Counted from the stretch's first letter, positions 27,154 to 35,957 are shown. The stretch is 62,672 nt of DNA from an uncultured Devosia sp. (GCF_946479885.1 NZ_CAMLHM010000018.1:1-62672); one strand, 5' to 3'. Notes: a model not told the origin generated them from the sequence alone. Made by a program: numbers and translations.

Positions 27154-28626
27154 TCAGACGACGCCCATGACGATGTTCTTGATCTCCAGGTAATCGTCGC
27201 AGCCATAGTGCGAGCCTTCGCGTCCCATGCCGGATTGCTTGACCCCGCCAAAGGGCGCCACCTCGGTGGAGATGAGGCCGGTGTTGACGCCGACAATGCC
27301 GGTTTCCATCGCCTCGGCCACGCGCCAGACGCGGGAAAGGTCCCGCGAGAAGAAGTAGCCGGCCAGCCCGAACGGGCTGTCATTGGCCATGGCGATGGCG
27401 TCCGCCTCGCTATCGAAGGCAATGACGGCGGCGAGGGGGCCGAAGGTTTCTTCATGCGCAACCAGCATGGTCTGGTCGACCCCGGTCAGCAGGGTCGGCT
27501 GGAAGAAGGTTCCGCCCCGGCTGTCGCGTCCGCCACCCAGCCGCAGCTGTGCGCCCTTGGATAGGGCGTCGGCGATGTGCGCCTCGACCTTCAATACCGC
27601 AGATTCCTCGATCAGCGGCCCGATGCTGGTTTGTGGCTCAAGCCCGTCGCCAACCCGCAATGCCGCCATCCGCGAGGCCAGTTTGTCCACAAAGGCACCG
27701 TAGACACTGCGTTGCACGTAGAAGCGGTTGGCGCAGACGCAGGTCTGGCCGTTGTTGCGGAATTTGGCCAGCAGCGCGCCTTGGGCAGCGGCGTCGAGAT
27801 CGGCATCATCAAACACCAGGAACGGGGCGTTGCCGCCCAGCTCCAGCGAGAAGCGTTTGATGGTCCCGGCGCCCTGCGCGAGCAGGATCGAGCCGACGCG
27901 GGTCGAGCCGGTAAAGGTGACCTTGGCGACTTTGGCATGCGTGCAGACCAACTTGCCGAAATCGGAGGCGCGGCGGTTGGGCACGACGTTCAATACGCCG
28001 GCCGGCACGCCGGCGCGCTCGGCAAGGACCGCCAAAGCCAAAGCCGAAAGCGGCGTCAATTCCGAGGGCCGCACGACCATGGTGCAGCCGACAGCCAGGG
28101 CCGGCGCCAGCTTGCGTGCCAGCATGGCATTGGGGAAATTCCACGGCGTGATCGCGGCGACGACGCCCACCGGCTGTTTGATCACCACGATGCGCTTGTC
28201 GCGCTGATGGCCGGGAATGACATCGCCATAGATGCGCTTGGCTTCTTCGCCGAACCATTCGACATAGGCCGCGCCATACAGAATCTCGGCGCGCGCTTCG
28301 GCCAGCGGCTTGCCCATCTCGGCGGTGAGGATCATCGCCAGATCGTCGGCATTCTCGACCATCAAGTCATAGAGCCGCCGCAGGATCGCGGCGCGCTCCT
28401 TGCCCGTCCGGGCAGCCCAGTCGGCCTTGGCAGCATGGGCCGCGTCGATGGCGGCTTCCCACTGTTCGGCTGGCATGTCGGCTACCTCGGCAAGCATCGC
28501 GCCGGTGGCCGGGTTGGTCACGGCGATGCTGGATTGCGCGGTCAGCCATGCCCCGTTCACCAGGGCGCGGGTTTCGAGCAGCGATGGATCCTGCAGCGGC
28601 AGTTTTGCCGGCATGTCCTGGGTCAT
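27154..28626 (-). CDS. NAD(P)-dependent succinate-semialdehyde dehydrogenase-like aldehyde dehydrogenase (GabD type)
   Basis: This 490-residue cytoplasmic aldehyde dehydrogenase has substrate/cofactor motifs ITPWNFPNAM (about 157-166), TGSTRVG, ELGGNAPFLVFDDAD with the general base E, and GQTCVCANR with the catalytic cysteine. The double-cysteine TCVCANR form is typical of GabD succinate-semialdehyde dehydrogenases. The longer ORF begins at 28812, but the family N-terminus starts at the ATG at 28626. It lies 19 bases after a beta-hydroxyacid dehydrogenase gene and is probably co-transcribed with it. Confidence 0.92.
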   Translation of the reverse strand: MTQDMPAKLPLQDPSLLETRALVNGAWLTAQSSIAVTNPATGAMLAEVADMPAEQWEAAIDAAHAAKADWAARTGKERAAILRRLYDLMVENADDLAMILTAEMGKPLAEARAEILYGAAYVEWFGEEAKRIYGDVIPGHQRDKRIVVIKQPVGVVAAITPWNFPNAMLARKLAPALAVGCTMVVRPSELTPLSALALAVLAERAGVPAGVLNVVPNRRASDFGKLVCTHAKVAKVTFTGSTRVGSILLAQGAGTIKRFSLELGGNAPFLVFDDADLDAAAQGALLAKFRNNGQTCVCANRFYVQRSVYGAFVDKLASRMAALRVGDGLEPQTSIGPLIEESAVLKVEAHIADALSKGAQLRLGGGRDSRGGTFFQPTLLTGVDQTMLVAHEETFGPLAAVIAFDSEADAIAMANDSPFGLAGYFFSRDLSRVWRVAEAMETGIVGVNTGLISTEVAPFGGVKQSGMGREGSHYGCDDYLEIKNIVMGVV

Positions 28627-28645
28627 GATGCGGTCTCGTCGTGGG

Positions 28646-29551
28646 TCAGGATTTGCTGTGCAGCTCGCTGCCTGCCAGCAGCTCGGAATAGCGCGCGACG
28701 GCGGTGTGATCCTGGCCTGGTCCGAGCTCTTTCTGCGCGTCGCTCCATAGCGCGCGGCACAATTCGGCAAATGGCGCCGCCGTCTCGGTGCTTTCGGCGA
28801 CGTCGAGGGCAATGCCGAGATCCTTGACCATCAGGTCGAGGCCGAATCCGGCATTGAACTGGCGCGACAGCACGAACTGCTTGAACTTCTTCTGCGTCGA
28901 ATTGTTCATGCCGGTGGAAACGTTGAGCACATCGACCATCAAGGCCGGGTCCAGCCCGAAACGGCTGCCGATCAACAGCGCTTCGACGCCGATCAGGAAG
29001 CCGCCGGCACTGACCAGGTTGTTGAGCGCCTTCATGGCATGGGCGCTGCCCACCGGGCCGGTGCGGGTGACCGACGAGCCCATGGTCTTGAGCACGGACT
29101 CGGCATCGCCAGCACCGCCTTCGCCGCCCAGCATGATGGCCAGCTCGCCGGTTTTGGCGCGGGACACGCCGCCCGAGACCGGCGCGTCGAGCAGCGTCAC
29201 GTCCTGTGTGGCCAGCCGGGCCGCGAGGGCCTGGGTCTGGGCCGGTACGCCGGATGACATTTCGAGCACGATCGCCCCCTTGCGCAAGCCGGCGGCAAGT
29301 CCATTTTCGCCATTCATCACGGCCTCTACCACGGCGCTGCTGGGCAGCATGGTGACCACAATATCGGCGGCCTCCGCCAGCGCCCTGGCTGAAACGGCGG
29401 GCGTTGCGCCGCATTCGGCGGCCACCGACCGGGTGCGCGACGCGTCGGCATCCAGCACGATCAGGGGATAGCCTGCCTTGGCGATGCAGGCTGCCATGGG
29501 TGCGCCCATGGCGCCGAGGCCGACAAACCCCACCGTTACCTTGTTCGACAT
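28646..29551 (-). CDS. NAD(P)-dependent beta-hydroxyacid dehydrogenase
   Basis: This 301-residue enzyme of the 3-hydroxyisobutyrate/threonate/gamma-hydroxybutyrate dehydrogenase family has Rossmann motif GFVGLGAMGAPMA (8-20), the substrate motif DAPVSGGVSRAKTG and the catalytic lysine region MKALNNLVSAG. It sits directly upstream of the semialdehyde dehydrogenase and divergent from a lactonase-like hydrolase. Together they would suit a lactone to hydroxyacid to semialdehyde to dicarboxylate route. The exact hydroxyacid cannot be told from sequence. Confidence 0.9.
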   Translation of the reverse strand: MSNKVTVGFVGLGAMGAPMAACIAKAGYPLIVLDADASRTRSVAAECGATPAVSARALAEAADIVVTMLPSSAVVEAVMNGENGLAAGLRKGAIVLEMSSGVPAQTQALAARLATQDVTLLDAPVSGGVSRAKTGELAIMLGGEGGAGDAESVLKTMGSSVTRTGPVGSAHAMKALNNLVSAGGFLIGVEALLIGSRFGLDPALMVDVLNVSTGMNNSTQKKFKQFVLSRQFNAGFGLDLMVKDLGIALDVAESTETAAPFAELCRALWSDAQKELGPGQDHTAVARYSELLAGSELHSKS

Positions 29552-29622
29552 TTCGTGCGTTCCTTGGGCCTATGCTAAAGCTGCCGGAGCCGTCCAATAC
29601 GGCTCTTTTCCATACAGTCAGT

Positions 29623-29633
29623 TTGTCATACAA
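29623..29633. promoter_or_regulatory. Candidate GntR-type operator, site 1
   Basis: TTGTCATACAA has inverted TTGT/ACAA ends, lies in the divergent region between the hydroxyacid dehydrogenase and lactonase-like genes, and shares TCATACAA with site 4 at 34617-34627. Short operators of this style are common for FCD-type GntR regulators. Confidence 0.5.
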
Positions 29634-29679
29634 CACGTCTGGACGAGAGCTCAAGCCGGATTCTGGCGGAGGAGTGCCG

Positions 29680-30480
29680 ATGCCCCCTTATGAAGTCTTT
29701 GCCCTGCGCTATGCGACCACGACGCCGGACCGCTCGCGGCGGGAGAACTTCCTGCCCGGCATGGACCTGCACGATGGTCCGATGCCGCTCGACTACTACG
29801 TCTGGGCGATCAAGGGGCAGGGGCGCACCATCGTCGTCGATACCGGCTTTACCCAGGAGGCGGCCGATACGCGTGGACGTGTGTTGCTGCACGATCCGGT
29901 CGACCTGCTGGCGCGAATCGGGATCGTTGCCGCCGACGTGCCAGACGTGATCCTGACGCATCTGCACTATGATCATGCCGGCTCGCTCGCCGCCTTTCCG
30001 TCGGCCAGATTTCATCTTCAGGACGACGAGATGGCCTATGCGACGGGGCGGCCGATGTGCCACGCCTATCTGCGCGCGCCGTTCGACGTTGCCGACGTGC
30101 TCGAAACGGTGAAGCTGGTCTATGCCGGACGCGTCACCTTCCATCGCGGCGAGGCGCAGCTGTGCCCCGGCGTGACCGTGCACCGCATCGGTGGCCATAG
30201 CGGAGGCCTGCAGGTGGTGAAGGTGGCTACGGCGCGTGGCCCGCTCGTGCTGGCATCGGATGCCTTTCACTTCAATGAGAATCGCCACCGCCGCGCCGTC
30301 TTTCCGCTCGTCGCCAATATCGGGGAGATGCTGGACGGGTTCCGCATCTGCGAGGAGCTGGCGGATGGGCGCGAGGACCTGCTGATCCCCGGGCACGATC
30401 CCGAAGTGCTGCAGCGCTGGCCGCGCGTCGATCCCGATTTCGCCGACATTGTCCGGCTGGACCTGGCGCCCAAATATTGA
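29680..30480 (+). CDS. Metallo-beta-lactamase-fold hydrolase, N-acyl-homoserine lactonase/AttM-like
   Basis: This 266-residue cytoplasmic protein has the zinc motif HLHYDH (H94, H96, D98, H99) and later ligands in GRPMCHAY, ASDAFHF and IPGHDP. This is the pattern of AHL- and gamma-butyrolactone-type lactonases. The ATG at 29680 has GGAGGAG six bases upstream; the frame is open further upstream but reads across the divergent promoter. The neighbours are a hydroxyacid dehydrogenase and a succinate-semialdehyde-type dehydrogenase, like the partners of the Agrobacterium blc/att lactone operon. A catabolic lactonase is therefore more likely than quorum quenching. Confidence 0.85.
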   Translation: MPPYEVFALRYATTTPDRSRRENFLPGMDLHDGPMPLDYYVWAIKGQGRTIVVDTGFTQEAADTRGRVLLHDPVDLLARIGIVAADVPDVILTHLHYDHAGSLAAFPSARFHLQDDEMAYATGRPMCHAYLRAPFDVADVLETVKLVYAGRVTFHRGEAQLCPGVTVHRIGGHSGGLQVVKVATARGPLVLASDAFHFNENRHRRAVFPLVANIGEMLDGFRICEELADGREDLLIPGHDPEVLQRWPRVDPDFADIVRLDLAPKY

Positions 30481-30493
30481 TCAGACCGTCGTG

Positions 30494-30512
30494 TTGACAT
30501 ATTGTCGGACAA
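30494..30512 (+). promoter_or_regulatory. Promoter -35 and candidate GntR-type operator, site 2
   Basis: TTGACA (30494-30499) is followed by TTGTCGGACAA (30502-30512), a perfect inverted repeat around one base. It lies 39 bases before the esterase start. The -10 box is not clear. Confidence 0.5.
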
Positions 30513-30551
30513 AAGTTACGGCTTGCTCAGGAGTGGGAGGAGCAGCCGACG

Positions 30552-31733
30552 ATGCAGTTCGACAAGACAATCAATGCGCGTGGCCATGATTACTACCTTC
30601 AGGGCTGGGTCGAAGATGCCTTCGCCGGGGTAGCGGACGCGTTCGCGGAAAACTTTGCTGTCGAAGACGAAGTCGGCTCTGCCGTCAGCGCCTATGTCGA
30701 TGGCGTCAAGGTCGTCGATCTCTGGGGCGGTTTCCGTGACCAGGCGCAGACGCTGCCATGGCAGGAGGATACGATCCTCTGCATGATGTCGGTAGCCAAG
30801 GGCATTTCCGGCATCACCTTCAATGGCCTGATCGACGAGGGCCTGGTCGATCCCGAGCTGCCGGTCGCCCACTACTGGCCGGAATTCGCGCAGAACGGCA
30901 AGCAGGGCGTGCTGGTTCGCCATGTGCTCGACCATACGTCCGGCCTGCCGGTGGTGCTGGAGCCTCTCTATCGCGGCGCGATCTATGATTGCGATGTCAT
31001 CGTTGGCGCATTGGAGCGGCAGGCGCCGCTATGGGAGCCCGGCACGGTCGCGGCCTATCACATTCACACCCAGGGCAACCTGCTGGGTGAGATTGCCCGC
31101 CGTGTTACCGGCAAGCGCTTTCGCGACCTGATCCAGGAGCGGGTGATCGGCCCGCTCGGCGGCGATTACAAGATCGGCAACCTGAGTGAGGCCGACAAGG
31201 CGCGCTGCGCCTTCCTCATGCCGGTAATGCAGAGCGGCCTGTTCAATCGCAAGGACAATGAGCCCGAAAGCATCCTGGCCAAGGGCTTTACCCAGCACCC
31301 CGAAGGTCCGATGGACCTGACGCTCAATTCCCACGGCTGGCGCACGGCGGAGATCGCCAGCGCCAACGGCCATGGCACGGCGCGCACCGTGGCGCGCGTC
31401 TATGCCGCGGTGACGCGGGGCGAACTTGACGGTGTGCGGCTGATGAGCCGCGACACGCTCGAAGCCATGATCACCGAACAGCACAACCAGTACGAACAGA
31501 TGCAGCAGCGCCACTACCATCAGGGGCGCGGCATTCTGCTCAACACCGAAGAAGCGGTGTGGATGGGCCCGAACCCGCGCGCCTTCGGCCATCATGGCCT
31601 GGGCGGGTCGATCGGCTTTGGCGATCCGGATGCCAAAATCGGGTTCGGCTTTGCCTGCAACAAGGCGCATGCGCGCGGCGACAATGGCCCGCGGGCCCGC
31701 CGCCTCATCGAAGCACTGTACGAGGCAATCTGA
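30552..31733 (+). CDS. Serine hydrolase of the beta-lactamase/EstB family (family VIII esterase-like)
   Basis: The 393 residues carry the SxxK catalytic motif SVAK (S80, K83) in the setting CMMSVAKG, and a tyrosine motif in AAYHIHTQG (Y at about 167). This is the class C beta-lactamase-like fold of EstB-type esterases. No signal peptide is seen, so a cytoplasmic esterase or lactone/amide hydrolase is more likely than antibiotic resistance. GGGAGG precedes the start. Its stop overlaps the next SDR start by one base (TGATG), so it heads an operon with two SDRs. Confidence 0.87.
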   Translation: MQFDKTINARGHDYYLQGWVEDAFAGVADAFAENFAVEDEVGSAVSAYVDGVKVVDLWGGFRDQAQTLPWQEDTILCMMSVAKGISGITFNGLIDEGLVDPELPVAHYWPEFAQNGKQGVLVRHVLDHTSGLPVVLEPLYRGAIYDCDVIVGALERQAPLWEPGTVAAYHIHTQGNLLGEIARRVTGKRFRDLIQERVIGPLGGDYKIGNLSEADKARCAFLMPVMQSGLFNRKDNEPESILAKGFTQHPEGPMDLTLNSHGWRTAEIASANGHGTARTVARVYAAVTRGELDGVRLMSRDTLEAMITEQHNQYEQMQQRHYHQGRGILLNTEEAVWMGPNPRAFGHHGLGGSIGFGDPDAKIGFGFACNKAHARGDNGPRARRLIEALYEAI

Positions 31734-32524
31734 TGGCCAGTGATACAAAGAACCAGCCCATTTCTGTCGTTACCGGCGGGGCCGGGGGCATTGGTGTGGC
31801 GACGGTGGAGCGGCTCCGCCGGGCCGGCTGGGCCGTCGTCGTCCTTGATCGCAACATGGACGGCGCCCGCGCCGTCGCCGAACAATATGGCGCTCATGCC
31901 CACGAGATCGACCTGGCCGATGGCGCCAGCATCGACGCCGCCGCGGCCTGGGTTGAGCGCGAAGTCGGGCCGTGCTCGGGCTTGGCTGCCGTCGCTGCGC
32001 ATCTCGAGAACCCGCACAAGCCGCAGGCGCAGGATTATGACGAGTGGGACGCGATCTTGCGGGTCAATCTCACCGGCACCTTCCGTACGCTCAACGCCTT
32101 TGGCGCCGGCATGCTGGCGCGGGGAGCAGGCTCGATCGTGACCGTCGGGTCGATCACCGCCAAGAATTCGAGCCCCCTGCAGGCCTATGGCCCGACCAAG
32201 GCGGCCATCATCAACATGACGCGCAATTTCGCCGTGGCCTGGGGCCGCAACGGAATCCGCGTCAATTGCGTCCATCCCGGCCCCACAAGAACGCCTGCGG
32301 TCGAGGCCAGCTATGCGCGTGGCGAGCGCAACCCCGATACGATGATCCGCCAGACCGCTCTGGGCCGGCTGGTCATGCCCGAACAGGTCGCCAACGCCAT
32401 AGCATTCCTGCTGTCCGACGAGGCTGGGGCCATTACCGGCATCGAGCTGCCGGTCGATAGCGGCACGCTGGCCGGTCATCTGTGGTCGCTCTATGGCGGC
32501 ATTCCCGACCCCGCGCAGGGCTAA
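31733..32524 (+). CDS. Short-chain dehydrogenase/reductase (first of three)
   Basis: This 263-residue SDR has cofactor motif TGGAGGIG (residues 13-20), catalytic serine in TVGSITAK, and Y-x-x-x-K in YGPTKAA. The start is fixed by the one-base overlap with the esterase stop; the frame is open upstream but runs inside the esterase gene. The substrate is unknown but is presumably a product of the hydrolases in this island. Confidence 0.88.
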   Translation: MASDTKNQPISVVTGGAGGIGVATVERLRRAGWAVVVLDRNMDGARAVAEQYGAHAHEIDLADGASIDAAAAWVEREVGPCSGLAAVAAHLENPHKPQAQDYDEWDAILRVNLTGTFRTLNAFGAGMLARGAGSIVTVGSITAKNSSPLQAYGPTKAAIINMTRNFAVAWGRNGIRVNCVHPGPTRTPAVEASYARGERNPDTMIRQTALGRLVMPEQVANAIAFLLSDEAGAITGIELPVDSGTLAGHLWSLYGGIPDPAQG

Positions 32525-32543
32525 CAGCTTTTTAGGAGCGAGC

Positions 32544-33299
32544 ATGTCGTCGATTTTGCAGGATCAGGTCATTCTGGTGACCGGCGCGGGGCGCGGCATT
32601 GGCGCCGCAACGGCCAGGCTTCTCGCTGAGCGCGGGGGGGCGGTGGGTGTGCTGGACATCGATCCGGCCCTCGCCGCAGAGACGGCCGGCGCCATCGAAG
32701 CTGCCGGGGGCAGGGCGCTGGCCCTGGTGGCCGATGCCGCCGAACGCGCCGCGATCATGGCCGCGGCCGACGCTCTCAGGGCCGCATTCGGGCCACTGAC
32801 CGGCATCGTCAACGATGCGATGTGGATCCGCTACGGACCTGTGGAAGCCGTCGAGGAAGACGTGCTCGACCGGATGCTGGCCGTTGGTATCAAGGGGCCG
32901 ATGTGGGGCGTTCAGGCCCTGCTGGCCCACAAGGGCGAGGGTGCGGCGTCGATCGTCAACATCACCTCGCCGGTCGCCGAAGTCGGTTCGGCCAATACCT
33001 CGTCCTATACCGCGGTGAAGGGCGCCATCGCTGCGCTCACCCGCCAGTTGGCCGTGGAACTCGGCCCGCGCGGCATCCGGGTCAATGCCGTCACGCCCGG
33101 CGCGGTGCCGACCCCCGGCGCCCGTGCCATCGTCAACGAGGAGGGCTATGCCAAGCGCCGTGCGCAGACGCCATTGCGCCGCCTGGGCACCGAAGAGGAA
33201 ATTGCCGCCGCCATCGCTTTCCTGCTCGGCCCCGATGCCAGCTTCGTCACGGGCGCAATCCTGCGCGCCGATGGCGGCATCACCATTCAGTCGGTCTAG
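32544..33299 (+). CDS. Short-chain dehydrogenase/reductase (second of three)
   Basis: This 251-residue SDR has TGAGRGIG (10-17), NITSPVAE with the catalytic serine, YTAVKGA (Y-x-x-x-K) and the C-terminal GAILRADGG. AGGAG stands before the ATG at 32544. It follows the first SDR by 19 bases. The usual NNAG motif after strand four reads VNDAM, a mild departure from classical SDRs. Confidence 0.88.
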   Translation: MSSILQDQVILVTGAGRGIGAATARLLAERGGAVGVLDIDPALAAETAGAIEAAGGRALALVADAAERAAIMAAADALRAAFGPLTGIVNDAMWIRYGPVEAVEEDVLDRMLAVGIKGPMWGVQALLAHKGEGAASIVNITSPVAEVGSANTSSYTAVKGAIAALTRQLAVELGPRGIRVNAVTPGAVPTPGARAIVNEEGYAKRRAQTPLRRLGTEEEIAAAIAFLLGPDASFVTGAILRADGGITIQSV

Positions 33300-33325
33300 C
33301 CATGGCCCGCCGCGCAGTCAGCGCA

Positions 33326-34012
33326 TCAGGCCTCCGGTTGCGTCTTGGCGATCGTTGCAAGCGCCGCGGTGGCCGCCGCCTCCACATGGGCGACGCACAG
33401 CGTCCAGGCCAGGGCTTCGTCTCGCTTTTCCAGCGCCGCCAGAAACTCGCGCAGCTCGCGGATCGACTGCTGCGCCCGCTCGGCGCTCGACAACGATACG
33501 ACGCGCAATTGGGAGGCGCGCGTATGAATGCGCCGCAGCATGTCTGCGGCCACCTCGTTGCCCGCGCCTGCGAGAAGGATGTCGTAGAAGCGCGTCTTGG
33601 CGGTGATGAACGCCTCGGCCGTGAAGTTGCGATAGACCTCGGCGAGGTCATCGACGCTGGCATGCAGCGCCTTCATTTGCGCGGCTGTGGCGTTGCGCGC
33701 AAACAGCTTCGCCGCCAGCCCCTCGAGCATGGCGCGCACCTCGTAGATGGAACGCGCGGTCTGCAGGCTCATGACGCTGACGATCAGCCCCTTGTTGGGC
33801 CGCAGGGTGATCAGGCCGTCGACCTCGAGCTCCCGCAGGGCCTCGCGCAGCGACGTGCGCGAAACACCCATCATCTCGCACAGCTCACGCTCGATCAATC
33901 GCGCGCCGGGAGCAAACCGGCCGGTCGCGATGGCGATGCGCAGCCGTTCGGCAACCTGCTCGCGCAGGCCGGGCAACGTCTGCACGCGCATGGAAAGATC
34001 ATCGGTAGTCAT
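33326..34012 (-). CDS. GntR family regulator with FCD domain
   Basis: The N-terminal winged helix (LREQVAERLRIAIATGRFAPGARLIERELCEMMGVSRTSLREALREL, key VSRTSLREALREL at about 53-65) is of the GntR type, and the C-terminal all-helical FCD domain (about 85-215) would bind an acid ligand, often with a metal. I chose the ATG at 34012 (228 residues), which has AGGAGAGG upstream; the longer ORF starts at 34132 within the divergent promoter region. It is convergent with the SDR operon and divergent from the decarboxylase-like gene, and is the likely local regulator of the island. Confidence 0.9.
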   Translation of the reverse strand: MTTDDLSMRVQTLPGLREQVAERLRIAIATGRFAPGARLIERELCEMMGVSRTSLREALRELEVDGLITLRPNKGLIVSVMSLQTARSIYEVRAMLEGLAAKLFARNATAAQMKALHASVDDLAEVYRNFTAEAFITAKTRFYDILLAGAGNEVAADMLRRIHTRASQLRVVSLSSAERAQQSIRELREFLAALEKRDEALAWTLCVAHVEAAATAALATIAKTQPEA

Positions 34013-34114
34013 CGGGGTTTTCCTCTCCTGCACTCGAGCCTCCAACGCGACGCGGAGGGCTGCCGGGGTCGCAAAGTGACCATCGGCGAGATCGATTCTC
34101 GCCATATTGTATTT

Positions 34115-34125
34115 TTGTCTGTCAA
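34115..34125. promoter_or_regulatory. Candidate GntR-type operator, site 3
   Basis: TTGTCTGTCAA, with inverted TTG/CAA ends, lies between the divergent gntR and decarboxylase-like genes. It differs from the TTGTCnnACAA form at one defined position. On the minus strand the same bases give a TTGACA box usable by gntR, which would fit autoregulation. Confidence 0.45.
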
Positions 34126-34143
34126 AGAACAAGGGCTGCGCAC

Positions 34144-34548
34144 ATGATCACGCAAGACACCACTCTGGGTAATCTGTTCGAGGATGGGTTGGCGTTGCGC
34201 CGGCAGGTGCTCGGGCCGGACTATGTGGATCGGTCGATCGACAGTGCCAATGACTTCATGATGGCGTTCCAGCACATCACCACCGAATGGTGCTGGGGAT
34301 ACGCCTGGGGTCGCGACACCCTGGAGCTCAAAACCCGCAGCATGATCAACCTGGCAATGCTCACGGCGCTCAATCGGGCGGCTGAGATCAAGCTGCATGT
34401 GCGCGGTGCCATCAACAATGGCGTCACGGTCCAGGAAATCCAGGAAGTCCTGCTGCAGGCGACCATTTATTGCGGCATTCCGGCGGGTTTGGATGCCTTC
34501 AAGGCCGCCAACGAAGTTCTCAAGGAAATGGGCCAGGTCGAAAAATAG
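34144..34548 (+). CDS. Carboxymuconolactone decarboxylase family protein
   Basis: This small all-helical protein of 134 residues resembles 4-carboxymuconolactone decarboxylase (PcaC): WGYAWGRDTLELKTRSMINLAMLTAL (key RDTLELKTRSMINLA), EIKLHVRGAINNGVTVQEI and YCGIPAGLDAF. PcaC acts after protocatechuate ring cleavage, which would connect to the quiC product. No other pca gene is nearby, and this family also contains other lactone or peroxide-related enzymes. It stands between the regulator and the ABC transporter, so it may act on the transported compound. Confidence 0.87.
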   Translation: MITQDTTLGNLFEDGLALRRQVLGPDYVDRSIDSANDFMMAFQHITTEWCWGYAWGRDTLELKTRSMINLAMLTALNRAAEIKLHVRGAINNGVTVQEIQEVLLQATIYCGIPAGLDAFKAANEVLKEMGQVEK

Positions 34549-34601
34549 GCCGCCCGCCTGCGTCCTCAATGTCGAGGAACCGGCTGGTCTGAATTAGCTG
34601 A

Positions 34602-34628
34602 TTGACAGTTGGCCGACTATCATACAAT
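34602..34628 (+). promoter_or_regulatory. ABC transporter promoter and candidate GntR-type operator, site 4
   Basis: TTGACA (34602-34607) and TACAAT (34623-34628) are 15 bases apart. CTATCATACAA (34617-34627) overlaps the -10 and matches site 1 in 9 of 11 positions. Confidence 0.5.
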
Positions 34629-34658
34629 CCTACAGAAAAGTTCCATAGGGAGGATCAA

Positions 34659-35957
34659 ATGGAAATTTTGAAGGCTGCACTTGCGTCGGTCTCCCGACGC
34701 GCTGTGATCAAGGGAATGGCCGCTGCCGGTGCATCGACCGCCGTGCTGGGCGTCCCCACGATGGCACGCGCCTCGGAGGGCACGATCCGTATCGGCTATA
34801 TCGACCAGCTGACCGGTATCCGCGCCAACTTCGCCGAAACGGCCCCCTGGGTGGTCGATGGCATCAAGGAAGCGATTTCCGGCGGCGTCGAGATCGACGG
34901 CAAGCTCTGGGATGTGGAAATCCTGGTGCGCGACAGCCAGTCCGACCCCAACCGCATGGGTAGTCTCGGCAACGAGCTGGTGCTGCGCGAAGACGTCGAT
35001 CTGCTGCTGATCGCCGATGGCCTTGCTGCCCCCGCGCTCGAAATCTGCGATCAGAACGGCACGCCCGCCATTTCGACCATCCTGCAGTGGGAACCCTTCT
35101 ATGCCGCCCGCGGCTCCAGCCCGGAAAAGGGCTACCCCTACAGCTTCCTGTTCTTCTGGTCGGGCGGCGACATCATCAAGAACTATACCGGCATGTGGAA
35201 GCAGTCCGGCATCGACCCGGTCGTCGGCACCTTCTACGAGGACAACGACTTCGGTCGCGGCTTCGCCGGCGGCATGACGGCGTCGCTGGCTGCCGAGGGT
35301 TTCACCGAAGTCGAAGGCGGTATCTTCAAGGAGCAGGTCGACGACTTCTCCAACCAGGTCGCGGCCTTCCGCGAAGGCGGCGTAAAGATCGTCACCGGGC
35401 TGGTCTTCCCGCAGCACTTCGCAACCTTCTGGGGTCAGGCCGCTCAGATGGGTCTCGAGCTGGAAGCGGCGACGATCGCTGCAGCCTTTGTGTTCCCGTC
35501 GGGCGTCGAAGTATTGGGCGACCAAGGCGCGGGGATGTCGAGCGAAGTCTGGTTCAACCGTCAGCTGCCCTATTCGTCCAGCATCACCAACCAGACGGCC
35601 GACGAATTCTGCAGTGCCTACGAAGAGTCGACCGGCAAGCAGTGGGCGCAGCCGATGGGCTACCACCACGCCATCTGGGAGCTGGCCATCGCCGCACTCA
35701 AGGCATCGGGCAACCCCAAGGATCGTGACGCGGTGCGTGATGCCATTGCCGGTCTCGACATGGACACCATCATCGGCCGGGTCGACTTCAAGAACTCGCC
35801 GATGAAGTCGGTTGCCAGCACCTGGGTCACCATGGGCCAGTGGCACAAGAACCCCGAGGGCAGCAAGTTCCCCTTCGAGCTCTACGTGACCAACAACGTC
35901 ACGGCGCCGCATGTCCCGGTCCAGAAGGAATTCCTGCCTCTATCCGCGTTCCGCTAG
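34659..35957 (+). CDS. ABC transporter substrate-binding protein, branched-chain amino acid/urea type (first system)
   Basis: This 432-residue periplasmic receptor of the Leu/Ile/Val-binding fold has a Tat-like signal, with SRRAVIKG at residues 11-18, a hydrophobic stretch and cleavage near ARASEG. The mature part begins TIRIGYIDQLTG and contains VGTFYEDNDFGRGF and EQVDDFSNQV. I chose the ATG at 34659, with GGGAGG before it. It is paralogous to the receptor at 46.3 kb (shared VGTFY, DDFSNQV, GNPKDR and other blocks). The ligand is unknown; family members bind amino acids, urea, short amides or aromatic acids. Confidence 0.92.
   Translation: MEILKAALASVSRRAVIKGMAAAGASTAVLGVPTMARASEGTIRIGYIDQLTGIRANFAETAPWVVDGIKEAISGGVEIDGKLWDVEILVRDSQSDPNRMGSLGNELVLREDVDLLLIADGLAAPALEICDQNGTPAISTILQWEPFYAARGSSPEKGYPYSFLFFWSGGDIIKNYTGMWKQSGIDPVVGTFYEDNDFGRGFAGGMTASLAAEGFTEVEGGIFKEQVDDFSNQVAAFREGGVKIVTGLVFPQHFATFWGQAAQMGLELEAATIAAAFVFPSGVEVLGDQGAGMSSEVWFNRQLPYSSSITNQTADEFCSAYEESTGKQWAQPMGYHHAIWELAIAALKASGNPKDRDAVRDAIAGLDMDTIIGRVDFKNSPMKSVASTWVTMGQWHKNPEGSKFPFELYVTNNVTAPHVPVQKEFLPLSAFR

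Noticed and set aside
29680..30480. Quorum-quenching AHL lactonase
   Set aside because: The motif fits the family, but no LuxI/LuxR signalling genes are near and the flanking dehydrogenases point to lactone catabolism.
30552..31733. Antibiotic-resistance beta-lactamase
   Set aside because: The SxxK motif is present, but there is no signal peptide and the neighbours are catabolic enzymes. An EstB-type esterase fits better.
32822..34147. A 441-codon plus-strand frame spanning the second SDR and gntR
   Set aside because: It crosses two well supported genes in different frames and has no family features.
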